Both the position numbers and the translations under genes were made by a program. This document shows positions 1 through 9,305 of a stretch of DNA of 64,000 nt, in pieces; positions within the stretch are counted from its first letter, which is position 1, and each line of letters starts with the position of its first letter. Source of the DNA: Vibrio sp. STUT-A11 (lineage in GTDB: Bacteria > Pseudomonadota > Gammaproteobacteria > Enterobacterales > Vibrionaceae); contig NZ_AP026764.1 in NCBI RefSeq assembly GCF_026000435.1, positions 1,488,001-1,552,000 on the forward strand. Direction: 5' to 3'. Under the pieces are notes generated by a model. That model did not search any database, had not been told where the DNA came from, and saw nothing but the letters and a program-made list of their open reading frames with translations.

Positions 1-579
1 TTCTCTTGCTGCATCATCAAAATCACCACTACTGCGTTTATGAACATAGTGACGCGCCCCAGCAACCCAGAGCATGGTCATCTTACCGATTTTTTCTGAT
101 TTAACTTCTTGAGGTAGCGTGTCTAGGGATGGACAAATTAATAGATCAGAACGGCCTGTGTTGAGCGATTCCCAACCACCTGCCAAAATCTCTTCTTGCA
201 ATCTGACTCGGGTAGAACTGACTTCAGATAGCGCATCCACCATAGGAAAAAAGTTACAAACAGGAATAATGCCATCAAATGCAACGGTGATATCTAATTC
301 CCACCCATTTGCCAATACCGTAGCGTCGTTTACCAGCTTTTCACTGGCTTTCAATATATCTCGCCCGCGTTCAAGAATGAGTTTACCAGCTTCGGTAAAA
401 TGAGCTTTATGCCCTGAGCGATCGAAAATAATAATATCTAAATCTTGCTCAAGTTTTTGAATTTGGTAGCTAAGTGATGAAGGAGCTCTGTCTAATTCAT
501 TAGCTGCTGCAGCAAAGCTGCCTCGTCGGTCTATCGCATCCAGGATATGGAGTGCTTCTAAAGTAATCGGACTGTGCAC
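1..579 (-). CDS. LysR-family transcriptional regulator, YhaJ-like (partial, C-terminus outside window)
   Basis: My own reverse translation from a GTG at 579 gives an N-terminal winged helix-turn-helix of LysR type: residues reading ITLEALHILDAIDRRGSFAA, then a SSLSYQIQKLEQDLD recognition-helix region and FDRSGHKAHFTEAG. The wording is very close to E. coli YhaJ. A purine-rich GGGAAGG lies just upstream of the GTG, and the only nearby ATG is followed at once by a stop, so GTG is the likely start. After the DNA-binding domain the effector-binding domain begins, and the frame stays open to base 1, so about 190 residues are visible. It would bind DNA as a multimer and respond to an unknown ligand; YhaJ in E. 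coli responds to aromatic compounds, but carrying that over is inference. The neighbour across the intergenic region gives no clear target. Confidence 0.9.
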   Translation of the reverse strand, partial: MHSPITLEALHILDAIDRRGSFAAAANELDRAPSSLSYQIQKLEQDLDIIIFDRSGHKAHFTEAGKLILERGRDILKASEKLVNDATVLANGWELDITVAFDGIIPVCNFFPMVDALSEVSSTRVRLQEEILAGGWESLNTGRSDLLICPSLDTLPQEVKSEKIGKMTMLWVAGARHYVHKRSSGDFDDAARE

Positions 580-833
580 GTTACCTTCCCTTACATGAAA
601 TCATCACATTAATAGTGTCTAAACAGACAGTTAAGGAATCAAGAAACGACAATATAACACATTGATTAACAAAGACGAGAAATGCTTATTTTGCAAGGCT
701 CTTCTGAGCGTTCAACGATTAGTTTGGTTTACATAGCCCGGCTAAATGAGCGCAGAAGAAAATAAATAGATGTGTGGGAATCGCTGACTCCCCTTTTCTT
801 GGGCAGAAAATGACTACTTTAGTTCTAGATACA

Positions 834-857
834 ACAAAGCCAACTTAAAGCTGGCTT
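834..857 (+). terminator. Rho-independent terminator, plus-strand orientation
   Basis: A stem AAAGCCA / TGGCTTT with a 9-nt loop is followed by a T run, giving a terminator for plus-strand transcription. No protein gene on the plus strand precedes it, so it may end a small RNA or an antisense transcript. In the opposite direction the T run is poor, so it is a weaker candidate for ending the small minus-strand reading frame nearby. Confidence 0.6.
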
Positions 858-909
858 TTTATAAAGTTTTCAGTTCTAAAAGGTAAAGAAAAGTTTGGGA
901 AAAGAAAAC

Positions 910-984
910 TTACTGTTGTGCCATCTCTTTTTTCACCATTACAGCTGCTGCAACGATGAAAGCGATGATTAGACCGAGTTCCAT
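910..984 (-). CDS. Possible very small single-pass membrane protein (about 24 aa)
   Basis: An ATG at 984 opens a reading frame that starts MELGLIIAFIVAAAVMVKK, a hydrophobic segment long enough for one membrane span followed by lysines. If the T run near 928-934 has six Ts the frame ends shortly after as a 24-residue protein; with five Ts it would run on for about 20 more residues. That homopolymer decides the end, and I could not resolve it with certainty. A weak AGGGTAG lies upstream of the ATG. It lies downstream of the galE terminator, so it would need its own promoter. I do not recognise the family. Confidence 0.4.
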   Translation of the reverse strand: MELGLIIAFIVAAAVMVKKEMAQQ

Positions 985-1107
985 GAACTACTACCCTAGT
1001 GATTATGAGAAATAAAAGACCAAAATTTTAAATCGTGCGTATTCTACCACGTCTATGATTCGTTGCTACCTTTTAACCTCAAATTTACTATTTTTACGAT
1101 TAAGATC

Positions 1108-1136
1108 AAAAAAGGCGCAAGAATGCGCCTTTTTTG
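1108..1136 (-). terminator. Terminator of galE
   Basis: A nearly perfect hairpin, AAAAAAGGCGCA, a 4-nt loop and TGCGCCTTTTTT, lies about 20 bases past the galE stop. It has T runs on both sides and can work in either direction. Confidence 0.9.
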
Positions 1137-1156
1137 TTGTTAACTTGTTAAATCAC

Positions 1157-2176
1157 CTAGCTCAGATCAGGGTAACCTTGTGGGTTATTTGATTGCCATC
1201 TCCAAGTATCACTGGTCATTTCTTCGAGTGTGCGAGTTGCTTTCCAGCCTAATTCTGTGGCCGCTTTACAAGGATCCGCCCAACACTCAGCGATATCACC
1301 TGGGCGACGGTCAACTAATTTGTAAGGTACTTCTTTACCGCTTGCCGTTTGGAAAGCCTCAACCATTTCAAGGACACTATAACCTTTGCCTGTACCTAAG
1401 TTATAAATATGCAGTCCTGATTTGTTACCTACTTTCTCTAATGCAGCGACGTGTCCATCAGATAAGTCCATGACGTGAATATAGTCGCGAACACCAGTGC
1501 CATCCGGAGTTGGATAGTCGTTGCCAAATACCGATAGGAAGTCACGACGACCAACAGCAACTTGTGAGATAAATGGCATTAGGTTGTTTGGAATTCCTTG
1601 AGGATCTTCGCCAAGCTCTCCTGTCGGGTGAGAGCCAACCGGGTTGAAATAGCGTAATAGAGTGATGCTCCAATCAGGGTTCGCTTTTTGGAAATCGGTC
1701 AGGCACTCTTCTACCATCAATTTACTGCGTCCGTAAGGGTTTGTGGCGCTTGTTGGAAAATCTTCGGTAATTGGCACTGAAGCTGGATCACCGTAAACTG
1801 TCGCTGAAGAACTAAATACCAATGACTTAACGCCAGCTTCTCGCATTGCATCAACCAACACCAATGTACCGTTTACGTTATTGTCATAGTATTCTAACGG
1901 TTTAGCGACAGATTCTCCCACGGCTTTTAAGCCAGCGAAATGAATAACCGCTTCTATATTATTGGTTTTAAGTGCATCAACTAGCGCCGCTTTATCGCGA
2001 ATATCAGCCCTAATGAACTTCGGGCTTACACCACAAACTTTTTCGATACGGTGTAATACGGCAGGATTACTGTTATATAGGTTGTCTAAAATCACCGGTG
2101 TCATACCAGCTTCAATCATCTGAATACAAGTATGGCTTCCGATATAGCCCATACCGCCTGTAACAAGTACTTTCAT
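1157..2176 (-). CDS. galE: UDP-glucose 4-epimerase
   Basis: GalE interconverts UDP-glucose and UDP-galactose in the cytoplasm with tightly bound NAD+. The 339-residue protein has the usual length. The Rossmann motif TGGMGYIGSH is at residues 6-15, a SSSATVYGDP segment carries the catalytic Ser/Thr region, and YGRSK supplies the Tyr-xxx-Lys catalytic pair typical of extended short-chain dehydrogenases. The gene stands alone rather than in a galETKM cluster, which suggests a role in supplying UDP-galactose for surface polysaccharide as much as in galactose breakdown. The distant EPS locus in this window could use it, but that is inference. A strong terminator follows. Confidence 0.97.
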   Translation of the reverse strand: MKVLVTGGMGYIGSHTCIQMIEAGMTPVILDNLYNSNPAVLHRIEKVCGVSPKFIRADIRDKAALVDALKTNNIEAVIHFAGLKAVGESVAKPLEYYDNNVNGTLVLVDAMREAGVKSLVFSSSATVYGDPASVPITEDFPTSATNPYGRSKLMVEECLTDFQKANPDWSITLLRYFNPVGSHPTGELGEDPQGIPNNLMPFISQVAVGRRDFLSVFGNDYPTPDGTGVRDYIHVMDLSDGHVAALEKVGNKSGLHIYNLGTGKGYSVLEMVEAFQTASGKEVPYKLVDRRPGDIAECWADPCKAATELGWKATRTLEEMTSDTWRWQSNNPQGYPDLS

Positions 2177-2648
2177 TTTATGTTCCTTCTGACGCGAATA
2201 AACGTAGTCTAAAACTTTAACGCTATAATTTAAACTATCTCTTACAACTCATATCCCATTAATATCGCTTATTCTTTTGCAGATTTTTAAGTTTGATACA
2301 AAGATGTCAATGTCATTTCTACTTGAACTATGTGACAACGGCTTTAACGATGTAACCTTGGATAGCTTAACGAGCGCAGACAGAAATAATTTGAGTTTTT
2401 GCTTGTCGTTTACACCAAGCGAATCTTTAATTTAGTGTGAAGCGGGTTTGAATAGGTACATCGTAAACGACTTTAAAAATAGATTAAATTGAATGAATTA
2501 CGTGAAAACTTTAATCAATTCAAATAATCTAAGGAACCATTACTGTAGCGAGTCCAGCCTCGTTTGAATGTTAAAATAATGAACTGAATCACTGAAGCCA
2601 GGCTTATCTTCCTGAATCGTCAGTGGATTGCTTGGGTAAATTGAACCT
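2177..2648. other. Intergenic region between galE and pxpA
   Basis: This 472-base AT-rich stretch separates two divergent genes and must hold both promoters. I saw no convincing small reading frame, strong hairpin or recognisable operator in it. Confidence 0.5.
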
Positions 2649-3404
2649 ATGACATTGAATAAACAACAAGTTACATTAAATTGCGATATGGGCGAAAGCT
2701 TTGGCTCTTGGAAAATGGGGGCTGACGAAGAAGTGATGCCTCATGTAGATATGGCCAATATCGCTTGTGGATTTCACGCCTCCGATCCAAACGTGATGCA
2801 TGAAACAATCACTCTCGCCAATATGAATGATGTGGAAATTGGCGCCCACCCCGGCTATCCGGATATACAGGGTTTTGGCCGACGTTCATTGAGTATGACT
2901 GGCGATGAGATTACTAACATGGTTGTTTATCAGGTTGGAGCGTTGCAAGCACTTTGTCGAGCCCAGCATGCTGATATTGGCTATATCAAACCCCATGGCG
3001 CGTTGTATAACGACATGATGAAGAACGATGGGATCTTTCGAGCCGTTGTGAAAGCTGCAGCCCTTTTCAAAGTCCCGTTGATGATTCTCGCTTCACAAGA
3101 GAACGAAAAATATTTAGAAATTGCCGACGATTTTGATGTACCTCTGCTCTTCGAAGCGTTTGCAGATAGGTTGTATCAAGATGATGGTATGCTCACGCCA
3201 AGAACTCAGCCAAATGCGGTGTTAAAAACTGAACACGCAATTTTGGAACAAGTTCGTATGCTGGGAGAGTCTGGCCGTGTAAAAACCGCATCGGGTAATT
3301 ACATTCTTCTCGAAGCAGATACCATTTGTGTGCATGGGGATAACGAAGAATCCATTGCTTTGATAAAGAAAATTCGTCAAAGCCTGTATGCGGGAGGGAG
3401 TTAA
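2649..3404 (+). CDS. pxpA: 5-oxoprolinase subunit PxpA (LamB/YcsF family)
   Basis: PxpA works with PxpB and PxpC to hydrolyse 5-oxoproline (pyroglutamate) to glutamate with ATP, removing a metabolic damage product. The 251-residue sequence shows the family signatures near its start: LNCDMGESFG, NIACGFHASDP and GAHPGYPD, then KPHGALYND in the middle. These carry conserved acidic and histidine residues of the predicted active site. It is the first gene of a tightly packed three-gene operon: its TAA stop shares a base with the pxpB ATG (TAATG), a sign of translational coupling. The family was long annotated as lactam utilisation protein LamB; the gene trio makes the oxoprolinase call firm. Confidence 0.95.
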   Translation: MTLNKQQVTLNCDMGESFGSWKMGADEEVMPHVDMANIACGFHASDPNVMHETITLANMNDVEIGAHPGYPDIQGFGRRSLSMTGDEITNMVVYQVGALQALCRAQHADIGYIKPHGALYNDMMKNDGIFRAVVKAAALFKVPLMILASQENEKYLEIADDFDVPLLFEAFADRLYQDDGMLTPRTQPNAVLKTEHAILEQVRMLGESGRVKTASGNYILLEADTICVHGDNEESIALIKKIRQSLYAGGS

Positions 3405-4087
3405 TGCAACAGGAAACATTTAGTATTTCGACTGTCTCAGAGTGCAGTATCCTTATCAAATTCGAGGATAGCATTCTTGAGGATTATATTGGAGAACTCA
3501 CACGCCAAATAAGGGAACAACTGGCGAGTGTTATCATGAATGTTGTTCCTTCCTATCGAACCATCTTAATTGACTACCTGCCCTTTAGAGTCGGTGAAAG
3601 CACACTGATTGAAAACGTAAACCAAGTTATTAGTCAGTTCGACCCTGCCGTGTATGACCGTCGGCAGCCAAACGATATTTCGATCCCCGTTTATTACTCA
3701 GAAGAAACCGCATTGGATTTAGCTCGATTTAACGATTGTGGGTTGTCTTTGCAAGATGTAATCCATTTGCATACTCAAACGGACTACAGTGTTTCAGCGA
3801 TCGGATTTGCACCAGGCTTTGCATTTCTTTCGGATGTTTGTGACAAGCTCATCATGCCAAGACTTACCACCCCAAGAACTCACGTTCCTGCTGGTAGCGT
3901 CGGTATCGCAGACAGTAAAACTGCCGTTTATCCAGCGGATAGCCCAGGCGGGTGGAATATTATTGGTCGAAGCCCGATTGTTTTATTTTCTGATACTCCT
4001 CCTTTTATTCCGTTTGATGTTGGTGACAGGGTGACGTTTACTTCCATTACTAAACAAGAGTTTATCGAGTTAGGAGGGGTTTTATGA
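3404..4087 (+). CDS. pxpB: 5-oxoprolinase subunit PxpB (allophanate hydrolase subunit 1 type)
   Basis: The 227-residue protein has the AHS1 fold of KipI/PxpB proteins. Conserved segments are visible: IGFAPGFAFL, MPRLTTPRTHVPAGSVGIA and SPGGWNIIGRSP. With PxpC it forms the ATP-using part of 5-oxoprolinase. It overlaps pxpA by one base and pxpC by four bases (ATGA). In Bacillus the homologue KipI was described as a kinase inhibitor, but the complete pxpABC order here points to 5-oxoproline hydrolysis. Confidence 0.94.
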   Translation: MQQETFSISTVSECSILIKFEDSILEDYIGELTRQIREQLASVIMNVVPSYRTILIDYLPFRVGESTLIENVNQVISQFDPAVYDRRQPNDISIPVYYSEETALDLARFNDCGLSLQDVIHLHTQTDYSVSAIGFAPGFAFLSDVCDKLIMPRLTTPRTHVPAGSVGIADSKTAVYPADSPGGWNIIGRSPIVLFSDTPPFIPFDVGDRVTFTSITKQEFIELGGVL

Positions 4088-5019
4088 GTGACGCTGGATT
4101 GTTGGTAGAAAAACCTGGACCTCTGTCACTGATTCAAGACTTTGGTCGTTTTGGTTTAGCACATATCGGTATTACCCAAGGTGGTCCTGTCGATGATTAC
4201 GCATATAGCTGGGCAAACTACCTACTCGGAAACCCGGTGAATTGTTCAGCAGTCGAAATCACTTTAGGCAATGCGACGTTTGTTGCGTTACACAACTGCC
4301 ATCTCGCTATCTGTGGTGGCGACTTAAACGCGAAAGTTGATGGTGTACCCATTTCGAATTGGTCTGACTTTATACTGAAGACGGGACAAAAACTGCGTTT
4401 TGGTATGCCTAAAAATGGATTGCGCGCTTATTTGGCGGTGAAAGGCGGGTTCAATATTGCTGAACATCTTGGTAGCTCATCAACGGTGAGTAGAGAGTCA
4501 CTGGGTGGACTGGACGGTCAAGGTAGTGCTTTAAAAGTGGGAGATGTATTGTCCTTTACCTCACATCGATTACCCCGACATAAACCAAAACAAATGACCT
4601 TCCGATTTAAGCCCGATTACAACTTACCCGTTAAGTTACGTGTAATAGAAAGCTACCAAAACGATGACTTTGATAATGAGGCTTTAAATACGTTTTACTC
4701 AAGTGAGTTTACCATCTCACCAGACTCTAATCGCATGGGTTACCGACTTCAGGGTAATACGATTTCCCCTCCTTTTGATGGAATACTCTCTGAAGGCATC
4801 GCACTTGGCTCAATACAGGTTCCCAACGATGGCAACCCGATTGTCCTGTTGAACGATCATCAAACAATCGGTGGCTACCCCAAGCTAGGATGTGTCGCAA
4901 GAATAGACCTACCCAGACTCGCACAAGCAAAACCAGGTCAAAAGGTCAGCTTTGTCAAAGGTGATCGATTGGAATTGCAGGACTTGTGGTGTCAATGGGC
5001 TCAGTTTTTCGGTTACTAA
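4084..5019 (+). CDS. pxpC: 5-oxoprolinase subunit PxpC (allophanate hydrolase subunit 2 type)
   Basis: The 311-residue protein has the AHS2/KipA fold. The N-terminus reads KPGPLSLIQDFGRFGLAHIG followed by GGPVDDYAYSWAN, and the C-terminal half has the conserved run SNRMGYRLQG, then LNDHQTIGGYPKLGCV. It is the last gene of the pxpABC operon and starts inside the pxpB stop codon. No obvious terminator separates it from the convergent FAD oxidoreductase gene, so the two transcripts may meet. It acts in the cytoplasm with PxpA and PxpB. Confidence 0.94.
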   Translation: MSDAGLLVEKPGPLSLIQDFGRFGLAHIGITQGGPVDDYAYSWANYLLGNPVNCSAVEITLGNATFVALHNCHLAICGGDLNAKVDGVPISNWSDFILKTGQKLRFGMPKNGLRAYLAVKGGFNIAEHLGSSSTVSRESLGGLDGQGSALKVGDVLSFTSHRLPRHKPKQMTFRFKPDYNLPVKLRVIESYQNDDFDNEALNTFYSSEFTISPDSNRMGYRLQGNTISPPFDGILSEGIALGSIQVPNDGNPIVLLNDHQTIGGYPKLGCVARIDLPRLAQAKPGQKVSFVKGDRLELQDLWCQWAQFFGY

Positions 5020-5072
5020 GCCCTAGTCTAATGATAAGCAAGGAAAAAGTGATAAGCACTAAACAAAAATAG

Positions 5073-6506
5073 CTACATACCGTAACGTTCAGCCAGCGAC
5101 TTGGGATAACCTCGCTCCTGCGTCAGTTGTATTGCATACTGCTCGACATCTTGTTCACTCCAATGTATCGCGACTGGGTGTTGTAACTCGACATCTTGTT
5201 GCGGTTCAATATCAAACCAATGCTGTAGTATCTTTTGTGCCGCTAGCAAGGTCGAAGAGGCTTTTACAATTTCAATACGTGCGTAGTTATTTTGTTCAAA
5301 AGTCACATCCGCCGCCCTTAATACCGGGTCCATTCCCGGGATCTGCTGAGCTCCAAATAACGCTTTACCGCCCTTAACCGCTGAGTGATATGCCGGGATA
5401 AACTGCGCCATATGTTGAATTGCGCTGTTGGTTCTCGCCTCTAACGCCTTTTCTTGCCAGCCCTGACGAATTTTAGACAGGAGAAGATTTGGAAGTTCAG
5501 GTTGAGCTGAAGTACTTGTACTCGCGACCAAGCCATCATCAAACAAGGTAATGCCTTTTGTCATCCCGTGCAGTTGGAAATAACCATTGCCATATGGCGT
5601 CAGCTGTGCCATTCCTTTGTCAGTACCGCGAGGGCCATGAAAAATGACCTCTGGCCATTGCTGATCACACGCTTGCCACTGAGTGATATAAGCGGCTTTA
5701 AACTCAACTAATCGGTCACGTTTCGCTCCAACAGCATTATCAACAGAACCGGTTTCAAAACCACAAGCATTCACCAGATAGTCACAAGTTAACTCATAAT
5801 CCGACCCATTTTGCTGATAGTTCAATTGCCAGTGATCGCCCGCCCACTCAGCTCGTTTAAGTTCAGCTTGTGTGAGAACATCAGCATTAGGTAATTGCTC
5901 TAAGGTAAGAGATGCAATTGCAGCCAGCCTGAACACACTCCAACCATATTCCTGGACAGAGACAACCGGATATTTTAACGCCTCTAAATCTGCGTGTTGA
6001 GCGAATGGGATAGTCCAGTCATCGAAGCTAACTGGCTTAGCTGGTTGAATACGCTTAGAAAGTTCAATTAAGTCTTGTTTTGAATACAATTTGTAGTATT
6101 CATCTGGCTCGCCAAGTACCCTATTGGACTCATCCGTATCCACTAATGTTCGATAAGCGCTTTTGATCACCTCAAGACGCGGGATAAGAGTCGATGGGTC
6201 GCCACCATCAGAATGTGGTACTGCAATAATGGTTGGGCGAATATTCAGTGAGAGTGGATATAGCCGAACCGTATCAATCGATTGAGAAAGCAAGTCTAGA
6301 CACTGTTGCTCAGAGATCTCTCGATACAAGTTGCCACCTGCGTGCAGATGACAGATAGGTGGTCCATTCACTAAGGACGCACCCTTTTCAATCACGGATA
6401 CTTTAAACCCTAGCTCTGCAAAATGAATGGCGGCTGTAGATCCGGCGACTCCGCCACCAACAACAACGATGTGTTTTTCTTTATAACTTGGAAACTCAGA
6501 CTTCAT
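5073..6506 (-). CDS. FAD-dependent oxidoreductase (DAO-like superfamily)
   Basis: The 477-residue protein begins with a dinucleotide-binding motif IVVVGGGVAGSTAA at about residues 13-26, followed by VSVIEKG with the acidic residue that ends the second strand and binds the FAD ribose. DYLVNACGFETGS near the middle matches the second FAD-binding GD/ATG-like region. The length and layout fit amine or 2-hydroxyacid oxidoreductases of the DAO or Mqo type, but no substrate can be read from the sequence. It has no signal peptide and no membrane segment. It stands alone, convergent with pxpABC. I do not assign a substrate. Confidence 0.8.
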   Translation of the reverse strand: MKSEFPSYKEKHIVVVGGGVAGSTAAIHFAELGFKVSVIEKGASLVNGPPICHLHAGGNLYREISEQQCLDLLSQSIDTVRLYPLSLNIRPTIIAVPHSDGGDPSTLIPRLEVIKSAYRTLVDTDESNRVLGEPDEYYKLYSKQDLIELSKRIQPAKPVSFDDWTIPFAQHADLEALKYPVVSVQEYGWSVFRLAAIASLTLEQLPNADVLTQAELKRAEWAGDHWQLNYQQNGSDYELTCDYLVNACGFETGSVDNAVGAKRDRLVEFKAAYITQWQACDQQWPEVIFHGPRGTDKGMAQLTPYGNGYFQLHGMTKGITLFDDGLVASTSTSAQPELPNLLLSKIRQGWQEKALEARTNSAIQHMAQFIPAYHSAVKGGKALFGAQQIPGMDPVLRAADVTFEQNNYARIEIVKASSTLLAAQKILQHWFDIEPQQDVELQHPVAIHWSEQDVEQYAIQLTQERGYPKSLAERYGM

Positions 6507-6760
6507 TGCTTCACTGAATATTTTATAAGGGAAATTCTTTACTAGTGGTTAATTCTACTCGTCTTTGAGCATGATTAAAATCACAAAAAGTTCATGGGTT
6601 TGCATAGTACTCAAAACCCGTTTTTAAAAAGGAAAAAAGTGCGAAAAAATGCTTGACTGCGTTCTTTGTAAAAGCAATTTTTAGCTAGATGTGAATAAGA
6701 TATTTACCACAACACCCACGGCGTAAAGCCTGCCGAAATACCTTACTTTTTGTACTCTTC

Positions 6761-6831
6761 AGTTATCCCAAAAGTTATCCACTGTTTTTGTGGATAACTA
6801 CAATAAAAGTGTAATGGATGAGTTATCACTG
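6761..6831. promoter_or_regulatory. Cluster of DnaA-box-like sites with a 10-bp perfect hairpin
   Basis: AGTTATCCAC (6773-6782), a 7-nt loop and GTGGATAACT (6790-6799) form a perfect inverted repeat. The right arm read on the minus strand contains the exact DnaA box TTATCCACA. Imperfect copies lie at 6763-6771 (TTATCCCAA) and 6823-6831 (TTATCACTG). The hairpin lies about 50 bases past the ybbP stop but lacks a good T run in the minus direction, so it may serve as a weak terminator, a DnaA-binding site or both. Confidence 0.4.
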
Positions 6832-6848
6832 TATTAGTGCTTGAGCAA

Positions 6849-9305
6849 CTAAGTGTTTATTGGTGTTAGCAATCTTTTCAGTAAACTCATGACTACCAAT
6901 GCTAACGTCACGAAGGTTGCCAGCGGTAAAGCTATCCACAGTTCTGGGTGTATCTGGGCATTGAGTTCAAGCCCATACGTCATCACTGCAGCAACACAAA
7001 GTTCCGCGGCAAAGACAGCCACACTACTCGCGATTAACGCCATGATCCCATACTCAGCCCACAACGTCGTACTGATGCGTTTTTTGCTCGATCCTAACGT
7101 TCGATACAAACGAATTTCCTGCTGCCGCTGTGATAAACTCAAACGCAGCAAGGTGAAAATCAGTAGTAAACCCGCCACTACGCCCAGTAAAGCGAGAATG
7201 GTAATTGCAGAAACGATTTGTTCGATCAATGCTTGAATTTTTTCCCCCATCGTACGGATATCCAAAACAGATACCGTCGGGTGCGAACGAGACATTGATG
7301 TTAGTAGCGCTTGGTTGTCTTCAGTAATTCGATAACTGATGAGATATGAGCCAGGCAAACTTTCCATCACATCGGAAGAGAATATGAAATAGAAGTTAGG
7401 CTTCATATCTCTCCATTCTACATGTCGTATCGTGTCCACGGTTACATCAAAGTTTTGGCTGTTGATAACAAAGCGTAATTTGTCACCTAACTCAAGACCA
7501 AGCTCATTTGCCACTTCAGCTTCGACTGAAACACTCGCCTTATTTGTCCACTTCCCTGCAAGTACTTCATTATATTCGGGCAAGTTATCTCCCCAAGTAA
7601 GATTGAGTTCTCGCCGGATCGCATCAGACTCTTCTCCCTCATACTCAATCTCTTTTACGTTTTGACCGTTAATTTCGGCTAAACGTCCTCGAATAATAGG
7701 AAAAGCCTGTGACCGGGTAACGCCACTATTATCCAATGTTTCCAGATAGGCAGGAAGTTCATATTCAGCAATATTTAAAGCAAAAACATTGGGGGCATCG
7801 GCTGGTAGCGTCCTTTCCCAATCCGCCAAAATATCGCTACGAACCAACCAGATAATGGATAACAGCATGAGCGATAAAGCCAGAGCACCGAATTGCAATC
7901 CACTGGTGACTGGGGTTCGGTTGATTCGGCTCAGCGCCAGTTTCATTGCTGGTTGTGTCGAAAGTCTTGCAAACAACTTGGTCAGCGAGACACTGACTAA
8001 TGCCAGAACAACAAACAGCGCCGCAATTCCAATCAGAACAATCCACACCAGTGTATTGTTTGCGTATAACGCTAATAAAGGGATAACCGGTACTAAAACT
8101 AGCAACATGGTTTTCCAGGAACGTTGTGCTTTACCTTGCTGAAGCACCTCTAAAGCGGGCGTTCTAATGAGTCCTAGCAACGGAATCCCCAGTGCAGGTA
8201 CGGTGATCAACACCGCAGAGACGAAAGCAACCAAAAATGGAGTGACGCCGTAACTAGGCAGTGGTTCAGGTAGCAAGTCTTTCAATGGAATTCGTAACAA
8301 GTACTCGAGGCCACTTCCCAATATCAACCCAACCAAACTCGCACTGATGAGCAAAATCGCCACTTGAATGATTAGCCACTTTTCGATCCAACGTCGACTA
8401 GCGCCAAGACTCTTTAACATAGCGATAGTTTGAGTGCGGCTATTCACATAATTCTGGCAGGTCAGAACCAATGTGGTGGATGCCATGATGATCACAATCG
8501 CGACAGTGAGTGATAAATACTGCGTTGTTCTTTCAAATATTTCGTTACTACGACTGGAACTGTCCTGCGTTCGCCATCGATCACTCGGTGATAATTCGGT
8601 GGTATCCTGTAGTTCCTTTAGTGTTTTGTTGTCCGCTTTGATAAACAGACGGTATTGCACTCGACTACCGACTTGTATCGCCCCCGTTTTCACAACATCA
8701 CTTTGATGGATGTACGCGGAAGGCATTTGCTGAAAGGGGTTGAAACTTAAACCAGGTTCCATCAAAACAGCGCCAGAAACAGTAAAGTCCGCATCTCCAA
8801 TGGTGACATTGTCACCTTTTTCGACATCCAGCTGTGCCATGATACGTTCATCAAGCCAGAGCTCTCCCGCTTTTAAACGTCCAGAAGGGTTGTTATCTAG
8901 AACTAAGTCACCCATTAATGGGTATTGTTCATCGACCGCTCGTACGGATATCAATTGCATGCCTTTATCACTAAAAGCCATAGTTGGAAATCGCGTCATT
9001 TGTGACGTTTCGAGCGTTTCAGTCGAGCTTAGAATCGATTCTGTTAAAGGATTAGCAGATACAAATACCGCATCTGCGGTTAACGCATCTTTCCCCTGTT
9101 TTACAATAACCTGCTCCATCCTTGACGCTAGAGCAGAAAGAGCAAATATACTGGCTATAACGAGAACAAGCGCCACGCTTATTGGCCAAAGGCTACCTTG
9201 CTTTATTTCTCCTAAACTCCAACGAATTAAGCTTTTGGTTGAAGAGTGTTTCTGTGTTGCGCCCTGTTCTGTCGAGCTCTGGTCACTTGAAGATACTGCA
9301 GACAT
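6849..9305 (-). CDS. ybbP: ABC exporter permease YbbP (FtsX-like, MacB/LolCE superfamily)
   Basis: The 818-residue protein is an inner-membrane permease of the FtsX/LolE type with duplicated layout. One membrane helix lies near residues 40-62, a large periplasmic domain follows, then a block of helices around 260-480 and a second periplasmic domain, and a last set of three helices after about 700 around ALLGVVAGLLLIFTLLR. It pairs with the ATPase encoded just upstream, whose stop overlaps this start. In E. coli the same pair sits beside tesA. The substrate is not established; lipid, lipoprotein or lipophilic compound handling is suggested by the family and by the thioesterase neighbour. Confidence 0.92.
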   Translation of the reverse strand: MSAVSSSDQSSTEQGATQKHSSTKSLIRWSLGEIKQGSLWPISVALVLVIASIFALSALASRMEQVIVKQGKDALTADAVFVSANPLTESILSSTETLETSQMTRFPTMAFSDKGMQLISVRAVDEQYPLMGDLVLDNNPSGRLKAGELWLDERIMAQLDVEKGDNVTIGDADFTVSGAVLMEPGLSFNPFQQMPSAYIHQSDVVKTGAIQVGSRVQYRLFIKADNKTLKELQDTTELSPSDRWRTQDSSSRSNEIFERTTQYLSLTVAIVIIMASTTLVLTCQNYVNSRTQTIAMLKSLGASRRWIEKWLIIQVAILLISASLVGLILGSGLEYLLRIPLKDLLPEPLPSYGVTPFLVAFVSAVLITVPALGIPLLGLIRTPALEVLQQGKAQRSWKTMLLVLVPVIPLLALYANNTLVWIVLIGIAALFVVLALVSVSLTKLFARLSTQPAMKLALSRINRTPVTSGLQFGALALSLMLLSIIWLVRSDILADWERTLPADAPNVFALNIAEYELPAYLETLDNSGVTRSQAFPIIRGRLAEINGQNVKEIEYEGEESDAIRRELNLTWGDNLPEYNEVLAGKWTNKASVSVEAEVANELGLELGDKLRFVINSQNFDVTVDTIRHVEWRDMKPNFYFIFSSDVMESLPGSYLISYRITEDNQALLTSMSRSHPTVSVLDIRTMGEKIQALIEQIVSAITILALLGVVAGLLLIFTLLRLSLSQRQQEIRLYRTLGSSKKRISTTLWAEYGIMALIASSVAVFAAELCVAAVMTYGLELNAQIHPELWIALPLATFVTLALVVMSLLKRLLTPINT

